Source of the DNA: an uncultured Sphingomonas sp.
GTDB taxonomy: Bacteria; Pseudomonadota; Alphaproteobacteria; Sphingomonadales; Sphingomonadaceae
DNA length: 62,892 nucleotides
Direction of reading: 5' to 3'
Assembly: GCA_913776045.1 (NCBI GenBank)
Contig: CAJYOI010000051.1
Coordinates: forward strand, 1-62,892
In this document: in pieces, positions 7,016-15,529 of the stretch
Layout of the letters: every line of letters starts with the position of its first letter
Position numbering within the stretch: the stretch's first letter is position 1
Position numbers and translations under genes: made by a program
The notes under the pieces: model-generated
The model's database searches: none
The model's input: only the letters and a program-made list of their open reading frames with translations
Told to the model about the DNA's origin: nothing

Positions 7016-9507
7016 GGCGGTTCGGTTTTGGGTTGGGCGATTACGCGGTTGTATGTCCAGCCGATGCCGATGAGGGCAAGGCCGAGGCCGAGGAAGCTGA
7101 GGATGCGCAGCAGGCCGCCCAAGGCCGCGACGTCGACCAGGAAGACCTTGACGGTGGCGGCGGTCAGCAGCGCGAGCGCGGCGATGCGGGTGGTGCGGTC
7201 GTGGGTCGCGAGGCCGCGCCACAGCCAGACGATCGCGAGGCCGAGCAGGGCGGCGGAGTACAACCAGTTCTCGCCGCTGCCCATCGGGCCGGTCAGCAGC
7301 GTGCCGTGCGTTGCCTGGCGTACGGCGAAGACGACCGCGATCAGGGTGAGCGCGAGCATCGCCTTGCGCCACCCGATCGTGCGGGCGGCGAGCGCGAGCA
7401 GCGCGGGAAGGAGGACGGCGGTGTTGAGCAAAGGGATCGCGCCGACGCTCTGGGGGGTGAGAAGCGGGCTCAGCAGGAGCAGATCGAACCAGACGAAACG
7501 CGCGATGGCGAGGGCGAGAAGGGCCGACCCGGTGCGGTGCAGGGAGGTCCGGACGTGGAGCGCGATCCCCGCAGCGGCCAGCGCCAGGGTAATGGCGGCG
7601 CGCTCGTGGAAGCCCCAGGTCGCGAAGTCCGACGCGTCGCCAATCGCGAGCGGCTGCCTGGCCAGGCTGTAGAGGACGAGTGTCGCCACCACCGCGAGGC
7701 CGGCTGCGACCTTCGCCCGGTGCGGACCATAGATCGTAGGCAGCCGGAACAGCGCGGCGGCGGCGAGGGCCGGCAGCGCGACCATCGTCAAGACGTCGCT
7801 CAGCGGGGGCAGCAGGGGATAGGTCAGCTCCTCGCCGACCAGGCTTTGGGCGAGCAGCAGCCCCCACTGCGCCAGCGGCCCGGCGGCGAGCAGGGCGATG
7901 GCGCCCAGCAGCAGGATCGGCAGGCGCACGAGGTCGCGGTCCCCCAGCCGCTGCGCCCAGACGCCGAGCGCGACAAGCACGACCGCGACCGCGCTCGGCG
8001 CCCAATGCTCTCCCGCCAGTGTGGCCAGGCCGGTCGCGGCGAGGGCGGCGGCCAGCGCGGTCCCGCCGACCAGACCCGCATCGCGCCGGTCCACACGGTC
8101 GCGGTGACGCCAGCCGAGCAGCATCGCCGCCGCCGCCAGCACCAGCTCCACGGCGGTCCAGCCGGCACCCGCCAGCAGGTCGGCGGCCAGCGCATGGCTG
8201 GCGAGCACCGGGGCGCCGATCCCCAGCAGCGCGACGACGCTCCACCCCCACGACCGCCGCGAGAGGGCAAGGCCGCCTGCGCCGAACAGCAGCGTGGCGA
8301 CGATCGCCGCGACCCGGGTTGCGGTACGTTCGGGCGCGGACAGGCCGGCGGCGATCAGCACGGTGACGAGCGCGGCGGCGGCGATGGCAGCGGGGATCAG
8401 CACCGCTTCGCGCCACGCCAACAGAACGGCCGCGGCGGCGAGGACCAGATAGAAGCTCCACGCTGTCGCATCATAGTCGAGCGAGGGCGCGAACAGGATC
8501 AGCTGGACGAGCCCCGCGACCAGCGGCAGCGCGCGCAGCCAGGCGCTGGCGATACCGGTGCGCGGCAGGGCCATGGTGCCGGCGACGGCGAGCGCGACGA
8601 CGAAGGCGGCGACGCCCGCGACAGGCGTCCCCCACAGCAGCACGACAAGCAAATTGGCCCAGGCGAATCCCGCCCCGATCGCGGCCAGCGCCAGCCACGC
8701 CCAACCGCGATAGGCCGCAAGCGCAAACAGCGCGGCGATGAACACGCCGAGATAGCCGAGCAGCGCGCCCAACTGCCCCTCCGACACGCCGGCGACCAGC
8801 GGCGCGGCGAATCCGCCGATCAGCGCCATCACCGCGGTCGGCGGCCCCTGACGTAGCGACAAGCCGAGTGCGATCGCGGTCACGACCACGGTCAGCGCGA
8901 ACCCCGCGACCGGTCCCACCAGCGCATATTGCGCCACCGCGATGTAGAGCGTGCCGTACGCGCTGGCGATGCCGGCCCCGGTCAGCGCCTGGCCGACGCG
9001 GGCGTCGTCGCGCACCGCCGGCAGGCGCCCGGCCAGCTCGCCGCCGGCGACCAGCAGGATCGAGAACAGCCCGGCGAGCACGACGCGGACGGTCGGCCCG
9101 AGCAACCCGCTGTCGATCGAGTAGCGCACGAGGAAGAAGCCCGCGACGACCAGCGCCGCCCCGCCGACCCAGATCGGCAGGCGGGCGCCGACGAGGCTTT
9201 CGAAGGTCGGGCGGTCGGTCGCGGGTTCGGGTTCGGGGGGCGGCGACCAATAGTCGGGGTCGGCTGGCGGCGGTGCGGTGTCCGGTGCCGTCGAGCGGAC
9301 GGCAACCACCGGCCTGCGACGCTCAGGCGGCGCCGCCCCGTAAGCGACGACGTCCGCGGCATAGTCGGGGCGCAGCGTCGGTTCGGGCGGCGCACCGTCG
9401 AGGCGCGCGCGCAGATCGGCCACTTCCGCCTCCAGCCGCCGCAGCCGCTGCCAACCGGCGGCGGCGATCGCGATCAGGGCGATGGCGAGGAGGGCGGTGA
9501 CGTCCAC
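7000..9507 (-). CDS. DUF2339 domain-containing large membrane protein
   Basis: An 835-residue polytopic membrane protein. It begins with a hydrophobic helix (MDVTALLAIALIAIAAAGW) and a short coiled coil (LRRLEAEVADLRARL). Next come a proline-rich linker, then FESLVGARLPIWVGGAALVVAG, the conserved entry of DUF2339. After that the chain is almost wholly transmembrane, with more than 20 apparent helices to the C terminus (ILSFLGLGLALIGIGWTYNR). The function is unknown; the family has been linked to the cell envelope only by its location. Length is normal for the family. No operon partner is visible. Confidence 0.82.
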   Translation of the reverse strand: MDVTALLAIALIAIAAAGWQRLRRLEAEVADLRARLDGAPPEPTLRPDYAADVVAYGAAPPERRRPVVAVRSTAPDTAPPPADPDYWSPPPEPEPATDRPTFESLVGARLPIWVGGAALVVAGFFLVRYSIDSGLLGPTVRVVLAGLFSILLVAGGELAGRLPAVRDDARVGQALTGAGIASAYGTLYIAVAQYALVGPVAGFALTVVVTAIALGLSLRQGPPTAVMALIGGFAAPLVAGVSEGQLGALLGYLGVFIAALFALAAYRGWAWLALAAIGAGFAWANLLVVLLWGTPVAGVAAFVVALAVAGTMALPRTGIASAWLRALPLVAGLVQLILFAPSLDYDATAWSFYLVLAAAAVLLAWREAVLIPAAIAAAALVTVLIAAGLSAPERTATRVAAIVATLLFGAGGLALSRRSWGWSVVALLGIGAPVLASHALAADLLAGAGWTAVELVLAAAAMLLGWRHRDRVDRRDAGLVGGTALAAALAATGLATLAGEHWAPSAVAVVLVALGVWAQRLGDRDLVRLPILLLGAIALLAAGPLAQWGLLLAQSLVGEELTYPLLPPLSDVLTMVALPALAAAALFRLPTIYGPHRAKVAAGLAVVATLVLYSLARQPLAIGDASDFATWGFHERAAITLALAAAGIALHVRTSLHRTGSALLALAIARFVWFDLLLLSPLLTPQSVGAIPLLNTAVLLPALLALAARTIGWRKAMLALTLIAVVFAVRQATHGTLLTGPMGSGENWLYSAALLGLAIVWLWRGLATHDRTTRIAALALLTAATVKVFLVDVAALGGLLRILSFLGLGLALIGIGWTYNRVIAQPKTEPPQPSP

Positions 9508-9566
9508 GGAGACAAAGGGTAGTGCGATATGCGGGCGGCGTCATCCGGGAAAGCGGTGGGCCCCAT

Positions 9567-9613
9567 CCTCCCCTGCTAGGGGAGGGGGCATCGCGTAGCG
9601 ATGACGGAGGGGG
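9567..9613. repeat. Palindromic intergenic repeat (CTCCCC/GGGGAG type)
   Basis: Two adjacent small hairpins: CCTCCCCT-GCT-AGGGGAGG (9567-9585) and CATCGC-GTA-GCGATG (9589-9603), followed by ACGGAGGGG. The same layout (CTCCCC stem, GGGG, second stem, GGAGGGG) occurs at 19304-19434 as an inverted pair, and in half form at 13711-13734 and 16650-16676. It is a dispersed palindromic repeat of this genome. Confidence 0.7.
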
Positions 9614-10025
9614 GTCGGCCTATCGAGACCCGGGCACCCCGCCGACCGGCGTCGCCGGCCACCTCCCCTTGCAGGCGATCCAAAGCGGTTTCCGACCGCT
9701 CTGCACCATCGCGACGGAGCCGATTCTGGCTTGTGGCCAGGAGCGAGACAGGAACGGGGCTTTGTCTCCGTGACTGACGAGGGACGTCGCCACGAGGCAA
9801 AATCGGCCCGCCCTGAAGGGGTTTTGTAAGGAAGGCCGCTGGACGTCGTCGCGGCGCTTGCAGGGCAGACCAGCCCCTGCCGCGCGCCGTTCCTCGCCAG
9901 CTACCTTCCTGACACAATCGCGATGATGCAGATCGATCGGGAACCGCTCTGACATGGCGTCATTGCCGCGGGCGTCGAAACGGTCCAACGCTGGGCCGGC
10001 CCTTACCGCAGTACGAGACACGCCC
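9614..10025. other. Gap upstream of dapF, no gene supported
   Basis: Together with the repeat at 9567-9613 this forms the 518-base gap between the DUF2339 gene and dapF. Open frames exist on both strands but lack family resemblance and start signals. The segment 9660-9900 is GC-rich and could be a conserved repeat or untranslated region, but I cannot name it. The promoter of dapF must lie here. Confidence 0.4.
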
Positions 10026-10967
10026 ATGCGCTTCGCCTTCACCAAATGCCACGGCAGCGGCAACGACTTTCCGCTGATCGATGCGCGCGCGATCGATCTG
10101 AGCGATGCCGACTGGGCGCGGGTCGCGATCGCGCTGGCGAACCGTGACGGGCCGGTCGGGGGCGACGGAATCCTGTTGCTGACCGCAGGCGATGCCGACA
10201 CCGATTTCGGCATGCGGATGTTCAATTCGGACGGCAGCGAGGCGGAGACGTGCCTGAACGGCCTGCGCTGTACCGCGCGCGCCGGGTTCGAGGCACTGGG
10301 GATCGAGATAGCGCGCGTGCGGCTGAAGGTGTCGCGGGCCGAAGTCGCGCATGTCGCCGACATCCTGCCCGGCGTCTACGGTGTCGAGACGCGTGCGGGG
10401 CCGGCGGCGACCGATCCGGCGGCGGTCGGCGTGCGCATGGCGATGCCGGCAATCGATGCCTTCATCCCCGGCCTGCCCAGCGCGCGCGCCTTTACCGCAG
10501 TCGCGATGCCCAACCCGCACCTCGTGACGTTCGTCGACCGCGTCGACGAGGCCGAGCTGGTGGCGCTCGGCACCTGGTGCGAAGCGCGGCCCGAGCTGCT
10601 GGTCGATCGCGCGAACGTGTCGTTCGTCGAGGTCCGCGGCGCCGACCTGTTCGTCCGCACGCATGAACGCGGCGTCGGGCTGACCGATGCGTGCGGCAGC
10701 GCGATGGCGGCGTCCACCTTTGCCGCCGGGCTGACGGGGCGCGTGCCGTTCGGGATCTGGACGACAGTGTTCAATCCGGGCGGCCGCGTGCGGGCGCGGG
10801 CCGAGGCGCCGGCGGACGGCGCGATGGTGACGATCCAGGGTAATGCTACGTTCGAATGGGACGGCGAAGTGGACGTCGATCTGGAGAGCGGGATCGCGTC
10901 GGGGCTGATGGTGACGCGGCAGCGGGACGACGAAGTCGCGGCGTGGATGCGGGTTCGAAGCGACTGA
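10026..10967 (+). CDS. dapF: Diaminopimelate epimerase
   Basis: Converts LL- to meso-diaminopimelate, the step that supplies peptidoglycan cross-links and the direct lysine precursor. The 313-residue protein starts MRFAFTKCHGSGNDF, the family's N-terminal motif. Both catalytic cysteines are present: Cys76 in DGSEAETCLNGLRC and Cys223 in GVGLTDACGSAMAAS, although both motifs deviate from the usual MCGNGARC and ACGTGA. The protein is somewhat longer than the usual 270-280 residues, with extra residues at the C terminus. The deviations are probably lineage-typical, but a paralogous isomerase role cannot be excluded. Confidence 0.85.
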   Translation: MRFAFTKCHGSGNDFPLIDARAIDLSDADWARVAIALANRDGPVGGDGILLLTAGDADTDFGMRMFNSDGSEAETCLNGLRCTARAGFEALGIEIARVRLKVSRAEVAHVADILPGVYGVETRAGPAATDPAAVGVRMAMPAIDAFIPGLPSARAFTAVAMPNPHLVTFVDRVDEAELVALGTWCEARPELLVDRANVSFVEVRGADLFVRTHERGVGLTDACGSAMAASTFAAGLTGRVPFGIWTTVFNPGGRVRARAEAPADGAMVTIQGNATFEWDGEVDVDLESGIASGLMVTRQRDDEVAAWMRVRSD

Positions 10968-11040
10968 TCAATTGTCGAACGCCGGCCGCCGCGCAGGGTG
11001 GACGCCGTCATCGCTTTCTTGGTCGGCGCCACAGCTTAGG

Positions 11041-11664
11041 TCAGGTCGGATCGACCTGAAACGGCGCGACCATACCAGATGCGTTTGCAAAGGCGGCAAG
11101 GCGGTCGGATCGCTGGTCTGGATCCGACGAGAAATCATGATCCAGACGGTCGAGTCGAGAGGCCATGCGATGCCGCGAGACGATTTCGGACAATCGCCGC
11201 GTTCTGGATTTGAGGATCGTCCAGCGTGCCTGCTGGCTGGCGGGCGGGCCGTCCCCGCCGAACACCATATCGGCGGCGTCGTGCCCGATTTGCCGAGATC
11301 GACGGGCGCCGATGGTTTCGAGACCGTCGAGTGCCAGCCGGAAATGATCGCGCGCCGAATTGTGGACATACTCGTCGAATCCGCCGTCGCAGACTTCGCC
11401 GTCCAAAAGGCCTACGGCGAAGGACATCCTTTCGGTGTCCGGCCAGGAGACGAGGTGCCGATCCTCCACGCTTCGCAGGACCAGGAATTCCCAAAGCGCC
11501 CGCATGGGGTCATAAGCCTTCGAGAGCGCATAGCGCGCCCGCGCCGCATCCATATCTTTCCCAATGCCCTGTTTGCACGCCATGCACAGGCCACCGGTCG
11601 CTTCGAACGTCACCGGCAGGATCAGCGCGCCGCAATCACGACAAGGGCGTTTCGTCAGGATCAC
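11041..11664 (-). CDS. DUF4375 (DMP19-like) protein with N-terminal zinc ribbon
   Basis: A 207-residue protein. The N terminus has a Cys4 zinc-ribbon pattern (PCRDCGAL about 8-15, then GLCMACKQG about 26-34). The remainder carries the DUF4375 core: VGLLDGEVCDGGFDEYVHNS, then HFRLALDGLETIGA. This domain is seen in DMP19-like proteins and its role in bacteria is not established. The gene stands alone, convergent with dapF and divergent from the GTA cluster. Confidence 0.7.
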   Translation of the reverse strand: MILTKRPCRDCGALILPVTFEATGGLCMACKQGIGKDMDAARARYALSKAYDPMRALWEFLVLRSVEDRHLVSWPDTERMSFAVGLLDGEVCDGGFDEYVHNSARDHFRLALDGLETIGARRSRQIGHDAADMVFGGDGPPASQQARWTILKSRTRRLSEIVSRHRMASRLDRLDHDFSSDPDQRSDRLAAFANASGMVAPFQVDPT

Positions 11665-11742
11665 AGGCTGCGCGCAACGCGCCGATCAGACAAGCGCGAT
11701 CCGGCCATAGTCGATCGATCTAACCTATATGGCACTTTTGGC

Positions 11743-11771
11743 TTGACATCGTCACGCTCATCTGGCACATA
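11743..11771 (+). promoter_or_regulatory. Putative sigma-70-type promoter of the GTA cluster
   Basis: TTGACA at 11743-11748 and CACATA at 11766-11771 are separated by 17 bases, about 118 bases upstream of the first GTA gene (11889). The -35 is perfect and the -10 is weak, which would suit an activator-dependent promoter. There is no experimental support in the sequence. Confidence 0.4.
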
Positions 11772-11888
11772 ACAGGAACGCTGAAGAATTGCGAGTCGGG
11801 GGCAGTGGGGCCTTCGATACGCAAGCGGACGGGCTGGCGCGGCTTCTTTGAGGCTGCGGCCGGCCCGTTCGCGTTTTGGGAGGGCGAT

Positions 11889-12371
11889 ATGGCGGAGATG
11901 ATCCGACGGAGCAGGTCAGGTGCGCCTGCGATGCAGCGGGAACGCGGTAACAACTGGACTGCGGCCAAGCGCGCGACGTTTCTCGGTCAGTTGGCGGCAA
12001 CGTGCAATGTGACGAAAGCGTGCGAGGCCGTCGGAATGCACCCGCCGGGTGCCTACAAGCTGCGGCTGCGAGACAGCGTCTTTGCTGAACAATGGCACGC
12101 GGCGCTGCTGACCGGATATGATCGGCTGGAAGCGGCGCTGTTGCAGCGAGCGATGGACGCGGTCGAACTGCCGGATGGCGAACTGGCCGACGGGGCGATC
12201 GATGTACGCACGGCAATCGACATCCTGAAGATGCATCATTCGCGCCAGAACATCCGACCGCGCACGCCGAAGGGGCCGGCGGTTCGCCGGGCATCGGAAG
12301 AGGAAACCGATGCGGCGATCCTCAAGCAGCTCGCGGCGCTCAGCAAACGGGCGAAGGTCAGTCGGGCATGA
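11889..12371 (+). CDS. GTA gp1-like small terminase / DNA-binding protein
   Basis: A 160-residue protein in the position of GTA gene 1, four bases overlapping the large terminase. RGNNWTAAKRATFLGQLAATCNV followed by TKACEAVGMHPPGAYKLRLRD is a helix-turn-helix of the small-terminase type, expected to recruit DNA to the packaging motor. The C terminus is charged. ATG 11889 has GGGAGGG upstream; ATG 11931 is an alternative start within the basic N-terminal region. Unlike pac-phage terminases, GTA versions package with little sequence specificity. Confidence 0.7.
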   Translation: MAEMIRRSRSGAPAMQRERGNNWTAAKRATFLGQLAATCNVTKACEAVGMHPPGAYKLRLRDSVFAEQWHAALLTGYDRLEAALLQRAMDAVELPDGELADGAIDVRTAIDILKMHHSRQNIRPRTPKGPAVRRASEEETDAAILKQLAALSKRAKVSRA

Positions 12372-13699
12372 CCGGGGACGGGGCGGTCGGCGACGCGCTC
12401 GATCGACTGGCGGGCGTATCTGTCGAGGAACAGAATTGGGTTTTGTCCAAGCTGACCATGCCGCAGAAACGCGAACTGACCGAACGGTGGTGGCGACACG
12501 GACACAAGGGGCAAGTCGCGCCGAAGGGCGACTGGCGCATTTGGCTGATCCTGGCCGGTCGAGGGTTCGGCAAAACCCGCGCGGGCGCCGAATGGCTGAG
12601 TCAGGCGGCACGCGACATGCCAGACGGACGCTTCGCGCTGATCGGGCATACGGCGGACGATGTCCGGCGGGTCATGATCGAAGGCGCGGCCGGGCTGCTC
12701 GCCGTTATGCGCGATGACGAAAGGATCGTCTGGCGGCGGGAGCGCGGCGAGATCGAGTTTTCGTCGGGTGCAAGGGCCTTTGTCTATTCGGCCGAGGCGC
12801 CGGAGAGTTTGCGGGGACCGGAACATCACCTGGCGTGGTGTGACGAGCTGGCGAAGTGGCGGGCCGGACGCGCCAAGGAAGTCTGGGACAATCTGCAGAT
12901 GGGCCTGCGGCTGGGGGAGCATCCGCGGGTGCTGGTGACGACAACGCCGAAGCCGGGGACGCTGCTGCGCGCGATCGAGCGGGAGGCCGAGGGGTCCGGC
13001 AGCGTGATGCGGGGGAAGACCCGGGACAATCCGCATCTGCCGCAGAGCTTCGTCGGGGCGATGCTGGGCGAATATGGCGGCACGCGGCTGGGGCGGCAGG
13101 AGCTGGACGGCGAGCTGATCGACGATGTCGAAGGCGCGTTGTGGTCGCGCGGGCGGCTGGAGGCGTGCCGGGTCAAGCGGCGGCGGGCGCGGGTCGTGCG
13201 GGTCGTGGTCGGCGTCGATCCTCCGGCGGGCTCGGAGGGCGATGCCTGCGGGATCGTCGCGGTCGCGCTGGGGGCGGACGACATCGGCTATGTCGTCGAG
13301 GATGCGAGCGTGTCGGGCGCCTCGCCCGAGGGCTGGGCGGCGGCGGTCGCGGGGTGCGTCGCGCGGCACAAGGCGGATCGCGTCGTTGCCGAAAAGAACC
13401 AGGGCGGCGACATGGTGAAGAGCGTGCTGCTGGCCGCCGATACGCGTCTGCCGCTGAAGCTGGTCCACGCCAGCCGCGGCAAGGTGACGCGCGCCGAGCC
13501 GGTGGCGACGCTCTACGAGCGCGGGCGCATGCGGCATGTCGGCGCGTTTCCCGCGCTGGAGGACGAGCTGTGCGGGCTGCTGGCGGGCGGGGCCTATGAG
13601 GGGCCGGGGCGGTCGCCGGATCGGGCCGACGCGCTGGTGTGGGCGGCGACCGAACTGATGCTCGGGCGGCGGGCGATCGCGGGGGTGCGGGGCTTGTGA
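12368..13699 (+). CDS. GTA large terminase (gp2)
   Basis: The ATP-driven DNA packaging motor, 443 residues. The N-terminal ATPase shows Walker A GRGFGKTRAG (about residues 64-73), Walker B HLAWCDELAKW and a coupling motif near LVTTTPKP. The C-terminal RNaseH-like nuclease begins at VVVGVDPPAGSEGDACG, with further acidic residues in VAEKNQGGDMV and RSPDRADALVWA. Length and motif order match phage and GTA TerL proteins. It overlaps the preceding gene by four bases (ATGA). Confidence 0.92.
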   Translation: MTGDGAVGDALDRLAGVSVEEQNWVLSKLTMPQKRELTERWWRHGHKGQVAPKGDWRIWLILAGRGFGKTRAGAEWLSQAARDMPDGRFALIGHTADDVRRVMIEGAAGLLAVMRDDERIVWRRERGEIEFSSGARAFVYSAEAPESLRGPEHHLAWCDELAKWRAGRAKEVWDNLQMGLRLGEHPRVLVTTTPKPGTLLRAIEREAEGSGSVMRGKTRDNPHLPQSFVGAMLGEYGGTRLGRQELDGELIDDVEGALWSRGRLEACRVKRRRARVVRVVVGVDPPAGSEGDACGIVAVALGADDIGYVVEDASVSGASPEGWAAAVAGCVARHKADRVVAEKNQGGDMVKSVLLAADTRLPLKLVHASRGKVTRAEPVATLYERGRMRHVGAFPALEDELCGLLAGGAYEGPGRSPDRADALVWAATELMLGRRAIAGVRGL

Positions 13700-13710
13700 C
13701 CCGTTCGTCC

Positions 13711-13734
13711 TCCCCTTGCAGGGGAGGATGCGTT
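13711..13734. repeat. Half copy of the CTCCCC/GGGGAG palindrome
   Basis: TCCTCCCC-TTGCA-GGGGAGGA is a single hairpin in the short gap between the terminase and portal genes, matching the first hairpin of the element at 9567. Confidence 0.6.
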
Positions 13735-13753
13735 CTTATCGGGAGCGATGACA

Positions 13754-14845
13754 ATGAAATTGTTCGGACGAAAGTCCGGGCGCGATCCGTCGCGTCCGGC
13801 GTTGGCGCGTGGGCCTTCGGGCGGCGCGATCGGTGAGTGGCCGACGAGCTATGAGGCGCAGGTGCGGGCCGGCTATGCGGCGAACCCCGTCGTGCAGCGG
13901 GCGGTGCGGCTGGTGATGGAAAGCGTCGGTTGGGCGCCGCTCACCGCGTCAGATCCGGCGCTGGTCGCGCTGGTCGCGGCCCGATCGGGCGGGCAGGCGC
14001 TGTTGGAGACGGTGGCGGCGCAGCTGCTGTTGCATGGCAATGCGTATGTCCAGTTGATCGGCGACGGGCAGGGCGGGGTGGGGGAGCTTTACGCCCTGCG
14101 GCCCGAGCGGGTCGGAATCGAGGCGGATGCGAGCGGCTGGCCGGTCGCGTTCCGCTATCGCGTCGGCGAACGCGCGATGCGGTTGGGCGTCGAGGACGTG
14201 GTGCACCTGAAGGCGTTCCACCCGCTCGATGACCATTATGGGCAGGGGTGCCTGGGCGCGGCGGCGGGCGCGGTGGCGATCCACAATGCGGCGACGCGGT
14301 GGAACAAGGCGTTGCTCGACAATGCCGCGCGGCCGTCGGGGGCGCTGGTCTATGAACCGGGCGATGGGTCCGCGCTGTCGGCGGAGCAGTTCGACCGGCT
14401 GCGTGCCGAGATGGATGCAGGGTTCGCTGGCGCGGCCAATGCCGGGCGGCCGATGCTGCTGGAAGGGGGCCTCAAGTGGCAGGCGATGAGCCTGACGCCG
14501 GCCGACATGGACTTCGTCGGGCTCAAGGCTGCGGCGGCGCGCGAGATCGCGCTGGCGTTCGGCGTGCCGCCGATGCTGCTCGGGCTGCCGGGTGACGCGA
14601 CCTATGCCAATTATCGCGAGGCGAACCGGGCGCTGTGGCGCCTCGCGGTCTTGCCGTTGGCAGGCGCGATCCTGTCCGGCCTGGCGCAGGGGCTGCGGCC
14701 GTGGTTCGCGGACGCCGCGCTGTCGGTGGACGTCGACAAGGTGCCGGCGATGGCGGAGGATCGCGCGACGGCCTGGGCCTCGGTCACAGCGGCGGATTTC
14801 CTGAGCGTCGAGGAAAAGCGCGCGATGCTGGGGATCGGGGCATGA
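13754..14845 (+). CDS. Phage portal protein, HK97 family (GTA gp3)
   Basis: Forms the dodecameric DNA entry pore of the head; 363 residues. Typical blocks are GEWPTSYEAQVRAGYAANPVV, VQRAVRLVMESVGWAPL, LLLHGNAYVQLIGDGQGGV, LRPERVGIEAD and AREIALAFGVPPMLLGLPGD followed by YANYREANRALWR. The ATG at 13754 has GGGAG eight bases upstream; the ATG at 13748 is only two bases from it. The stop overlaps the next start (ATGA). Confidence 0.92.
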   Translation: MKLFGRKSGRDPSRPALARGPSGGAIGEWPTSYEAQVRAGYAANPVVQRAVRLVMESVGWAPLTASDPALVALVAARSGGQALLETVAAQLLLHGNAYVQLIGDGQGGVGELYALRPERVGIEADASGWPVAFRYRVGERAMRLGVEDVVHLKAFHPLDDHYGQGCLGAAAGAVAIHNAATRWNKALLDNAARPSGALVYEPGDGSALSAEQFDRLRAEMDAGFAGAANAGRPMLLEGGLKWQAMSLTPADMDFVGLKAAAAREIALAFGVPPMLLGLPGDATYANYREANRALWRLAVLPLAGAILSGLAQGLRPWFADAALSVDVDKVPAMAEDRATAWASVTAADFLSVEEKRAMLGIGA

Positions 14846-15102
14846 GCGGGGGCGTGGACGAGCTGCGGCTGGTCGTCGAAGAGGCGGTCGAGCTGGGGAC
14901 GGCGCGGGCGCTCGCGCGGCTGGGGCTGGCCGATGACGCGGCGCACGGCGACCTGGCGGAACTGCGCGAGCTGCTGCGGGCATGGCGCGATGCCAAACGG
15001 TCGGCGCTGCGTGCGGCGATGGGCTGGGTGGTGCGGATGGTGCTGGCGCTGGTGCTGGTCGGGATCGCGGTGAAGACTGGGTTCGGCGAATGGCTGCGCT
15101 AG
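14842..15102 (+). CDS. Small GTA protein (gp3.5 position, DUF6127-like)
   Basis: An 86-residue protein between portal and protease. DELRLVVEEAVELGTARALARLGL and ELRELLRAWRDAKRS form amphipathic helices, followed by one transmembrane helix (VVRMVLALVLVGIAVKTG). This matches the small DUF6127-type proteins found in sphingomonad GTA clusters, in the place of R. capsulatus gene 3.5. Its function is unknown; a membrane helix is unusual for a virion protein. It overlaps both neighbours. Confidence 0.65.
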   Translation: MSGGVDELRLVVEEAVELGTARALARLGLADDAAHGDLAELRELLRAWRDAKRSALRAAMGWVVRMVLALVLVGIAVKTGFGEWLR

Positions 15103-15461
15103 GGTTCGCGGGGTACGCGGCCGTGTTCGATGCGCCGGATCGAGGCGGGGATGTCATCCGGCGAGGCGCGTTTGCGGGGGCGGAAACCGTGCCGCTGCTG
15201 TGGCAGCATCGCGGGAGCCCGGTCGGGTCGGTCACCGTCGAGGAGGATGCACGCGGCTTACGCGCGATCGGATCGGTCGACGATCCGGAGCTTGCTCGAC
15301 TGGTCGCGGCAGGGGCGGTCGATGGACTGTCGATCGGATATCGCACGCTGGAGGCGCGGCATGGGGCGCGGCGGGAGCTCAGGCGCGTGGCGCTCATCGA
15401 GGTGAGCCTGGTCGCGCAGCCGATGCAGCCGCTGGCGCGGGTGCATGCGGTGTCGGGCTGA
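15090..15461 (+). CDS. HK97-family prohead maturation protease (GTA gp4)
   Basis: A 123-residue serine protease of the U35 type that trims the capsid protein during head maturation. Visible motifs are GYAAVFDAPDRGGDVIRRGAF, VPLLWQHRGSPVGSV (catalytic His), VDGLSIGYRTLEA (catalytic Ser) and ALIEVSLVAQPMQP. The start overlaps the end of the preceding gene by 13 bases. It is followed by an intrinsic terminator-like hairpin before the capsid gene. Confidence 0.88.
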   Translation: MAALGFAGYAAVFDAPDRGGDVIRRGAFAGAETVPLLWQHRGSPVGSVTVEEDARGLRAIGSVDDPELARLVAAGAVDGLSIGYRTLEARHGARRELRRVALIEVSLVAQPMQPLARVHAVSG

Positions 15462-15484
15462 CGGATTTCAAAAGGCTTTTGTTG

Positions 15485-15515
15485 GGGCGTCGGACTTCGG
15501 TTCGGCGCCCTTTTT
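15485..15515 (+). terminator. Intrinsic terminator-like hairpin between protease and capsid genes
   Basis: GGGCG-T-CGG ... CCG pairing with TTCGG-CGCCC forms a GC stem closed around ACTTCGG and is followed by TTTTT. It ends 14 bases before the capsid ATG (15530) and could attenuate read-through or separate early from capsid transcription. Confidence 0.6.
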
Positions 15516-15529
15516 CGTGGGAGACGGGA

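Noticed and set aside
6491-8461. 656-codon open frame on the minus strand across the DUF6456 and DUF2339 genes
   Set aside because: It is an out-of-frame shadow of the DUF2339 gene with no domain resemblance.
9661-9960. SRP RNA, RNase P RNA or tmRNA ahead of dapF
   Set aside because: The conserved cores of these RNAs (for example GGAAGCAGC or GAGGAAAGTCC) are not present on either strand.
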